Below, one piece after another: positions 5,367-10,572 of a stretch of 10,572 bases of DNA (positions are counted from its first letter, which is position 1; every line of letters starts with the position of its first letter). The DNA is from an uncultured Clostridia bacterium. GTDB lineage: Bacteria; Bacillota; Clostridia; TANB77; CAG-508. The translations under genes and the position numbers were made by a program. The stretch spans positions 1 to 10,572 of the forward strand of contig CAKPLV010000019.1 in the NCBI GenBank assembly GCA_934167735.1, written 5' to 3'. The notes under the pieces were generated by a model that saw only the letters and a list, made by a program, of their open reading frames with translations, searched no databases and had not been told where the DNA came from.

Positions 5367-7805
5367 AATAGACCAGTTATAGTAATATCGATTGGTTATA
5401 TAATAGGTATAATATGGGGGCTATACTTTAAAATAAGTATAGTCTTTTTGTTTGCTATAATAGTATTAATATATTTATTAATAAATACAGAATATCCAAC
5501 CAAACGATTTAAGCTTTTATCAGTAAAAAGATATTGTAGATATATAAAAATTTATATCACTAAAAATTTAATCATAATATTTGTAATTTCCATATTTATT
5601 TCAAATGTAAATGTAAAAATTAGAAATCAAAAATTTGAAAAATTTTATCAAAATAAAGAATTAAAAATCCAATGTAAAGTAATTGAAGATAGTAAAAAAT
5701 ATAAAATAAAAATCTTAGATCAAAGGAATATAAACTTATATTTAATAACAAATCAAAAATATAAAAAAGGAGATATATTATATATAGAGGGAGAGTATGT
5801 AGAACCAGAAGAGGCAAGAAATTTTAAAGGTTTTAATTATAAAGAATATTTGAAAACACTGAATATATATGGAAGTATTAAACCTGGAAAAATAGAGAAA
5901 ATAGGTTCATCAAAATCGATTTTGAATGATATATCAATTAAAATTCAAGAAGGTATAAATAAAACTTATGACAAAGAATATGCTCCAATAATGTTAGGCA
6001 TATTACTTGGAAAAACAGAAGAAATTTCAGATGAAATTAAAGAAGATTTTTCAATTAGTGGAATATCACATGTGCTAGCAGTATCTGGAATGCATGTAGT
6101 ATATATTACATATTTAATAATAACAATAACTCAAAAACTGTTCGGTAAAAAGGCTGGTAAAATTTTTTCTTGTTTATTTTTAATATTTTATATGTATTTA
6201 ACCAATTTTTCTGTATCTGTTGTTAGAGCTGGAATTATGGGAATATTAAGTTGTATGTCATTTGTCGTATATAGAAAAAATGACACCAAAAATAATCTAG
6301 CAATATCAAGTTTAATAATATTAGTATATAATCCATATAATCTTTTAAGTCTTAGTTTTCAATTAACATTTTTAGGAACTATTGGGATATTAACATTTCA
6401 ATCTAATATAAAAAGAGCCTTGCAAAATATTAGAGTAAGAAATAAAAAGTGGAAATATGTTTTTATTAAAATTCAAATGATGAGTGAACCAATAATAGAT
6501 ATTGTGTCTGTTTCATTATCAGCTCAAATAGCTATTTTACCAATATTATTAATAAGATTTAATACAATAGGAATAGCTTTTCTGATTACCAATTTACTAT
6601 TAAATATAGTAATTGGAAAAATAATAATGGGAGGAATACTTCAAATTATTATCTCTCTTTTTTCAATAAATTTTGGAATACTGATAGCCCAGGTAATAGA
6701 AATTCTTTTAAAATTTTTGATGCTTATTTCTAAACTTGGAAGTAAAATACCGTTTTCAAATATAACGGTTATAACTCCGTATTTACTAACCATAGTAATC
6801 TATTATATAAGTTGTATTTTGATCAATAAACTGTATTTTATCTTTAGCAGAGTAAATCCAAGTCAAACTCAAATTCGAATTAAAAATCTTATATATTTAT
6901 TCAAATTCAAAATAAAACCATATAAAAGAAAAATAAAAATATTATCTGGAATTATAGTGATAATAATAGTTTTAGCTACAAAAATACCAGGAAAATTGAA
7001 TATTCACTTTATAGATGTAGGACAAGGTGATTCAACATTGATTGTAACACCATTAAATAAAACAATACTTATTGATGGAGGTGGAAGTAAAAATTATAAT
7101 GTAGGTAAAAATATATTAGTTCCATATTTATTAAATAGAAGAATAAATAAAATTGATTATATGATTATAAGTCATTTTGATCAAGATCATTGTGATGGGC
7201 TAAAATATGCAATGCAAAAATTAATTGTAAAAAATATTATTATAGGATCTCAATATGAGGAATATGAAAATTATAAAGAAATTGTTGAAATTGCAATGAA
7301 CAAGAATATTAATATAGAAGTACTTAAAAATTTAAACACCATAAATATAGAAAATAATTTAGATATAAATATATTATGGCCCTCAAATGATTTGATTACT
7401 GAAAATTCTATAAATAACAATTCTCTTGTATGTAAATTAACATATAAGGATTTTTCAATTTTGTTTACAGGAGATATAGAAGAAAGTGCAGAAAAAGCAA
7501 TTATAGAAAATTATAAAAGTAATCCGCAAATATTACAGGCGAATATCCTGAAAGTTGCACATCATGGTTCTAAAACGTCTTCAACATCAGAATTTATAAA
7601 ACGTGTAAATCCTCAATATGCGTTAATTGGAGTAGGGAAGAATAATACATTTGGACATCCTTCAGATCTTACAATAGATAATTTAACAAAATGTGGAGTA
7701 GAGATTTATAGAACAGATGAATGTGGAGAAATAACAATAAAAACAAATGGAAGATATATATCACTGTATAAAAATAACAAAACTGTAAATAATAATAAAA
7801 AATAA
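5364..7805 (+). CDS. comEC: ComEC/Rec2-type DNA uptake channel protein
   Basis: ComEC forms the inner-membrane channel through which single-stranded DNA enters during natural transformation. The 813-residue product is full length for the family. N-terminal hydrophobic helices (about 3-40 and 66-82) are followed by a soluble OB-like region (about 90-180). The multi-helix Competence domain (about 205-490) carries the hallmark HVLAVSGMHVVYI (236-248). A C-terminal metallo-beta-lactamase-like domain (about 545-800) begins with IHFIDVGQGDS. Its metal-binding residues are intact: HFDQDH (H604, D606, D608, H609), D704 in FTGDIE, H733/H734 in AHHGS and H765 in GHPS, so a nuclease role is possible. 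It is encoded directly behind the wall hydrolase and 15 bases before the BofC-like gene. No comEA, comFA or pilin genes are in view, so competence itself is not shown. Start evidence is given in the separate start-site entry. Confidence 0.95.
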   Translation: MNRPVIVISIGYIIGIIWGLYFKISIVFLFAIIVLIYLLINTEYPTKRFKLLSVKRYCRYIKIYITKNLIIIFVISIFISNVNVKIRNQKFEKFYQNKELKIQCKVIEDSKKYKIKILDQRNINLYLITNQKYKKGDILYIEGEYVEPEEARNFKGFNYKEYLKTLNIYGSIKPGKIEKIGSSKSILNDISIKIQEGINKTYDKEYAPIMLGILLGKTEEISDEIKEDFSISGISHVLAVSGMHVVYITYLIITITQKLFGKKAGKIFSCLFLIFYMYLTNFSVSVVRAGIMGILSCMSFVVYRKNDTKNNLAISSLIILVYNPYNLLSLSFQLTFLGTIGILTFQSNIKRALQNIRVRNKKWKYVFIKIQMMSEPIIDIVSVSLSAQIAILPILLIRFNTIGIAFLITNLLLNIVIGKIIMGGILQIIISLFSINFGILIAQVIEILLKFLMLISKLGSKIPFSNITVITPYLLTIVIYYISCILINKLYFIFSRVNPSQTQIRIKNLIYLFKFKIKPYKRKIKILSGIIVIIIVLATKIPGKLNIHFIDVGQGDSTLIVTPLNKTILIDGGGSKNYNVGKNILVPYLLNRRINKIDYMIISHFDQDHCDGLKYAMQKLIVKNIIIGSQYEEYENYKEIVEIAMNKNINIEVLKNLNTINIENNLDINILWPSNDLITENSINNNSLVCKLTYKDFSILFTGDIEESAEKAIIENYKSNPQILQANILKVAHHGSKTSSTSEFIKRVNPQYALIGVGKNNTFGHPSDLTIDNLTKCGVEIYRTDECGEITIKTNGRYISLYKNNKTVNNNKK

Positions 7806-7820
7806 AGTAGGTGAATATGT

Positions 7821-8417
7821 ATGAAACAAAAGAAAATATTAATAATATTTGCAGTTTTTGCAATTGGAGTGGCGATATATTTTATATATGCATTTTCAGG
7901 TAATAAAAATCAAGAAATAAAAGAAGAGATTACAAATACAATAATTTCTGAAAAAATAGAAGATGAATGTACAGAAGAATATATCCAAGAACAAGCAAAA
8001 GTTGTTACAGCTACACAAGAGAAAGTTGCTCCAAATGCAATACTAATTTTAAAGAAATATTATACAAAATGCGAACATACATTAAATGAATATGTAGAAT
8101 TACCACAAGAAATTGTAAATATGACAAAAGAAGATGTCGAAAAACAGTATAAAGATTGGGAAGTTATTGGGTTTAGTCCACAAAAAGTTACTTTATATAA
8201 GGAATTTGATGATGTATGTGGAGAACATTATAAACTTAGAATAGAGAATGGAAAAGTAATAATAAATATAATAAATGATGATGGAAGAGAAGAGTTATAT
8301 GAAAAAACAAATATATCAAGTGAATATCTTACAGAAACAGATTTAATAAATATGCAAGATGGCTTAGAAATATACGGAAAAGAAGAGCTAAATAAAATAA
8401 TTGAAGATTTTGAATAA
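7821..8417 (+). CDS. Membrane-anchored BofC C-terminal-domain-like protein
   Basis: The 198-residue product has one N-terminal hydrophobic segment (about 6-25) after a basic MKQKK, so it is a signal-anchored or exported protein with its bulk outside the cytoplasm. The second half resembles the C-terminal domain of BofC and related clostridial proteins: LYKEFDDVCGEHYKLR, then a strand pair around GKVIIN, SEYLTETDL, and a closing GLEIYGKEELNKIIEDFE. This match is from recall of the family and was not searched. In Bacillus BofC restrains the SpoIVB sporulation protease; that role should not be carried over here without proof. Three cysteines occur (C50, C84, C133), two of them in C-x-H and C-x2-H pairs. 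ATG 7821 follows TAGGTGA (7808-7814) and lies 15 bases after comEC, so it is the last gene of that operon. A hairpin overlaps its stop. Confidence 0.72.
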   Translation: MKQKKILIIFAVFAIGVAIYFIYAFSGNKNQEIKEEITNTIISEKIEDECTEEYIQEQAKVVTATQEKVAPNAILILKKYYTKCEHTLNEYVELPQEIVNMTKEDVEKQYKDWEVIGFSPQKVTLYKEFDDVCGEHYKLRIENGKVIINIINDDGREELYEKTNISSEYLTETDLINMQDGLEIYGKEELNKIIEDFE

Positions 8418-8448
8418 AGAAGAGTTAGATTAATTTCTAACTCTTCTT
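8417..8448. terminator. Hairpin terminator shared by convergent units
   Basis: A perfect inverted repeat has arms at 8417-8428 and 8437-8448 with an eight-base centre (the outermost loop bases can also pair). It begins at the last base of the plus-strand stop codon and covers the last codons and stop of minus-strand pgsA. Only weak T-rich sequence follows on either side, so efficiency is uncertain, but its position between two facing genes fits bidirectional termination. Confidence 0.65.
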
Positions 8449-8972
8449 ACTTTAAATTTTATTCCATACATGATAAGAGAAAATATTGTTGCAAGTATAG
8501 CAAGGTAATATAAATATAAATCAATTGGAAATGAAATTTTAATATTAAATTGATTTATAACTAATGAGCAAATAATTGCTAAGTAAAATAATGAAGTTGC
8601 AAGTTTGCCATACCATTTGCTATAAACAACGATATCTTTTTTAGAGTATAAAATAGATGCGAAAACTATCATTAAACATTCTTTTATAAGTACAATGAAT
8701 AATACCCACCATGGTACAATATTTAAAATCGATAGGGCTGATAGTAAAGAAACTTGTGTTAATTTATCAGCAAGAGGGTCTATCAATTTCCCAATATCAG
8801 TTATAAAATTATATTTACGAGCAATGAAACCATCAAGGATATCTGTAATTGCAGATATAGTAAAAAGTATAATTGCTATTAAATAATTTTCTTTTATAAC
8901 TGATATGAAAATAAATGGGATAAGTATAAATCGCACAATAGTTAACATGTTTGGTATATTTTCTTTTTTCAT
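8430..8972 (-). CDS. pgsA: CDP-diacylglycerol--glycerol-3-phosphate 3-phosphatidyltransferase
   Basis: This integral membrane enzyme joins CDP-diacylglycerol and glycerol-3-phosphate to make phosphatidylglycerophosphate, the first committed step to phosphatidylglycerol and cardiolipin. The 180-residue product matches the family (about 180-200). The full CDP-alcohol phosphotransferase signature D-x2-DG-x2-AR-x8-G-x3-D-x3-D is at residues 44-69 (D44, D47, G48, A51, R52, G61, D65, D69). The N-terminus NIPNMLTIVRFILIPF is typical of PgsA rather than of phosphatidylserine synthase. Several hydrophobic helices span the rest. ATG 8972 is chosen over the longer reading from 8984 because the GGAGG ribosome site lies within the extra codons. 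It is 17 bases downstream of the clpC stop, so probably co-transcribed with it. Its last codons form one arm of the terminator hairpin. Confidence 0.93.
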   Translation of the reverse strand: MKKENIPNMLTIVRFILIPFIFISVIKENYLIAIILFTISAITDILDGFIARKYNFITDIGKLIDPLADKLTQVSLLSALSILNIVPWWVLFIVLIKECLMIVFASILYSKKDIVVYSKWYGKLATSLFYLAIICSLVINQFNIKISFPIDLYLYYLAILATIFSLIMYGIKFKVRRVRN

Positions 8973-8976
8973 TTTT

Positions 8977-8982
8977 TCCTCC
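8977..8982 (-). promoter_or_regulatory. Ribosome binding site deciding the pgsA start
   Basis: On the minus strand GGAGGA stands four bases before the ATG at 8972-8970. The upstream ATG at 8984-8982 overlaps this site and has no comparable signal of its own. Confidence 0.85.
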
Positions 8983-8989
8983 ATCTATA

Positions 8990-10572
8990 TTATGCAACAA
9001 TAAATCTTAAAATTTCATTTTCTAAATTAATTGTTATATTTTGACCATCATGAACTTCTCCTCTAAGAATCATTTCAGAAATTTCATCTTCAACATATCT
9101 TTGGATTGCCCTTCTAAGAGGTCTAGCACCGAACTTTAGATTTGTTCCTTTTTCTAATAGATAATCTTTAGCTTCATCAGAAACATCTAATGTAATGTTT
9201 TTGTCAGATAAAGCTCTTTTGGTATCTTTTAGCATTAAGTCAACTATTTGTAATAATTCTGGTTTTGATAATGGATTAAATACAACAATTTCATCAATTC
9301 TATTTAAAAATTCAGGTCTAAAATATTGTTTTAAATTTTCTTCGATTTTTGAAGTATCAACAGATTGTTTTGCAAAACCAATAGAATTATTATTTAAATT
9401 AGAACCAGCATTTGATGTCATAATAATTACAGTATTTTGGAAACTAACTGTATTTCCTTGTGAATCTGTAAGTTTTCCATCATCAAGAACTTGAAGAAGT
9501 ATATTAAATACATCTGGATGAGCTTTTTCTATTTCATCTAATAAAATTATAGAATATGGTTTTCTTTTAACTTTTTCAGTTAATTGACCTGCATCATCAT
9601 AACCCACATATCCTGGGGGTGCACCAATTAATTTTGAAGTAGAGTGGCTTTCCATGTATTCAGACATATCAATACGTATTATTGAATCTTCAGACCCGAA
9701 TATTTCGTAAGCCAAACTTTTCGCAAGTTCTGTTTTACCAACACCAGTTGGACCAACAAATATGAATGATGGTGGTCTTTTTGTACTTTGTAGACCTGCA
9801 CGATTTCTTCTTATAGCACGAGAAACAGCACTAACAGCTTTATCTTGACCAATAATTCTTTTATGAAGATTTGTTTCAAGATTTAATAATTTTTGAGTTT
9901 CTGCTTCTGTTATTTTTTTAACAGGGATTTTTGTCCAGTTTTCAATAACTTGTGCAATATCTTGAACAGTAAGGTTCTTTAATTTTATTGTACTATTTAA
10001 TTTGTCGATTTCTTCAATTAATCTACATTCTTGTGTTTTTAAATCAGCAGCTTTTTGATAATCTTCTGTTGAGTCTGCATTTGCTGCATCTTCTTTTTGT
10101 GCTTGAACTTGAGCTAATTCTTGTTTTAGCATTTCTAATTTATATAATTCTTTGTTTTCTAAGTTAATTCTTGAACATGCTTCATCAAGAATATCAATAG
10201 CTTTATCTGGTAAAAATCTATCATGAATGTATTTTTCAGACATTATAACAACTTGTTTTATAACATCATTTGAAATTTTTACTTTGTGATATTCTTCATA
10301 ATATTTTTTGATTCCTTCAAGAATTTTAATAGAATCATCAATGTTTGGCTCTTCAACAAGCACTTGTTGGAATCTTCTTTCAAGTGCAGCATCTTTTTCG
10401 ATATATTTTCTGTATTCTTTTAGTGTTGTAGTACCTATTAATTGAATTTCTCCATTTGATAGGGAAGGTTTTAAAATATTGGCTGCATTCATTGAATGTT
10501 CTCCATCACCAGCACCTATAATATTATGAATTTCATCAATTACTAAGATAATATTACCACATTCTTTACATT
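8990..10572 (-). CDS. clpC: ClpC-type AAA+ unfoldase, C-terminal part (5' end outside window)
   Basis: An ATP-driven protein unfoldase that probably feeds substrates to the ClpP protease. The frame is open to the window end, so the N-terminal domain and first Walker A lie outside; 526 residues are visible. From the N-terminal side: D1 Walker B (ILVIDEIHNIIGAGDGEHS), the D1 sensor region with GTTTLKEYRKYIEKDAALERR, a short coiled middle domain with a UVR-like AADLKTQE stretch, then D2. D2 has Walker A GPTGVGKTELAK (visible residue 273 onward), Walker B ILLDEIEKAHPD, sensor 1 TSNAGS and sensor 2 GARPLRRAIQ. An IGF tripeptide (bases 9374-9382) sits where ClpP-binding loops carry VGF/IGF/IGL. This, plus the short middle domain, argues against ClpB. 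The ATG at 10492 is internal. pgsA follows 17 bases downstream. ClpC against a close ClpE-like relative cannot be fully settled without the N-terminus. Confidence 0.88.
   Translation of the reverse strand, partial: CKECGNIILVIDEIHNIIGAGDGEHSMNAANILKPSLSNGEIQLIGTTTLKEYRKYIEKDAALERRFQQVLVEEPNIDDSIKILEGIKKYYEEYHKVKISNDVIKQVVIMSEKYIHDRFLPDKAIDILDEACSRINLENKELYKLEMLKQELAQVQAQKEDAANADSTEDYQKAADLKTQECRLIEEIDKLNSTIKLKNLTVQDIAQVIENWTKIPVKKITEAETQKLLNLETNLHKRIIGQDKAVSAVSRAIRRNRAGLQSTKRPPSFIFVGPTGVGKTELAKSLAYEIFGSEDSIIRIDMSEYMESHSTSKLIGAPPGYVGYDDAGQLTEKVKRKPYSIILLDEIEKAHPDVFNILLQVLDDGKLTDSQGNTVSFQNTVIIMTSNAGSNLNNNSIGFAKQSVDTSKIEENLKQYFRPEFLNRIDEIVVFNPLSKPELLQIVDLMLKDTKRALSDKNITLDVSDEAKDYLLEKGTNLKFGARPLRRAIQRYVEDEISEMILRGEVHDGQNITINLENEILRFIVA

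Noticed and set aside
8695..8886. Plus-strand open frame inside pgsA
   Set aside because: Antisense to the conserved CDP-alcohol phosphotransferase motif, with no ribosome site or recognisable product.
1..10572. CRISPR array, tRNA/rRNA, transposase, prophage or attachment sites
   Set aside because: Nothing of the kind was seen; coding density is high, spacers are short and no regular repeat-spacer pattern or integrase-like protein is present.

Overview
The window is AT-rich (by eye well under one third G+C). Genes have strong GGAGG-type ribosome binding sites, A/T-ending codons and classical TTGACA/TATAAT promoters. With Hsp33, a family II pyrophosphatase, SH3-NlpC/P60, ComEC, a BofC-like protein and a ClpC-type ATPase, this points to a low-GC Firmicute, most likely a Clostridia-type anaerobe. 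The species cannot be named from the sequence.

Layout. (A) 1-1516, plus strand: the 3' part of hslO (Hsp33 redox chaperone) and, one base later, ppaC (Mn-dependent inorganic pyrophosphatase), closed by a strong hairpin/T-run terminator. (B) 1565-3975, plus strand: two tandem promoters drive a two-gene glycosyltransferase unit. The first gene is a family 2 glycosyltransferase. The second overlaps it by 14 bases and fuses a histidine-acid phosphatase to a second, related family 2 glycosyltransferase. (C) 3972-8417, plus strand: a new promoter, overlapping the previous stop codon, drives a secreted SH3/NlpC-P60 cell-wall hydrolase, the DNA-uptake channel comEC (TTG start directly abutting the previous stop) and a membrane-anchored BofC-like protein. 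(D) 8417-8448: a hairpin shared by the convergent transcription units. (E) 8430-10572, minus strand: the C-terminal two thirds of a ClpC-type AAA+ unfoldase, followed downstream by pgsA (phosphatidylglycerophosphate synthase).

How it fits together. Most genes are housekeeping: protein quality control, pyrophosphate removal, phospholipid synthesis and wall turnover. Region C pairs a wall-cutting enzyme with the inner-membrane DNA channel in a tightly coupled operon, which would suit DNA passage through the wall, though this is inference. The least ordinary part is region B. A phosphatase with a complete catalytic set is joined to a glycosyltransferase with almost no linker, and an intact AAGGAGA-8 bp-GTG start signal lies exactly at the junction. 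This looks like two genes merged by loss of a stop codon, and it may still give a separate glycosyltransferase by internal initiation. No CRISPR array, tRNA, rRNA, insertion sequence or riboswitch was seen, and no gene-free stretch exceeds 300 bases.
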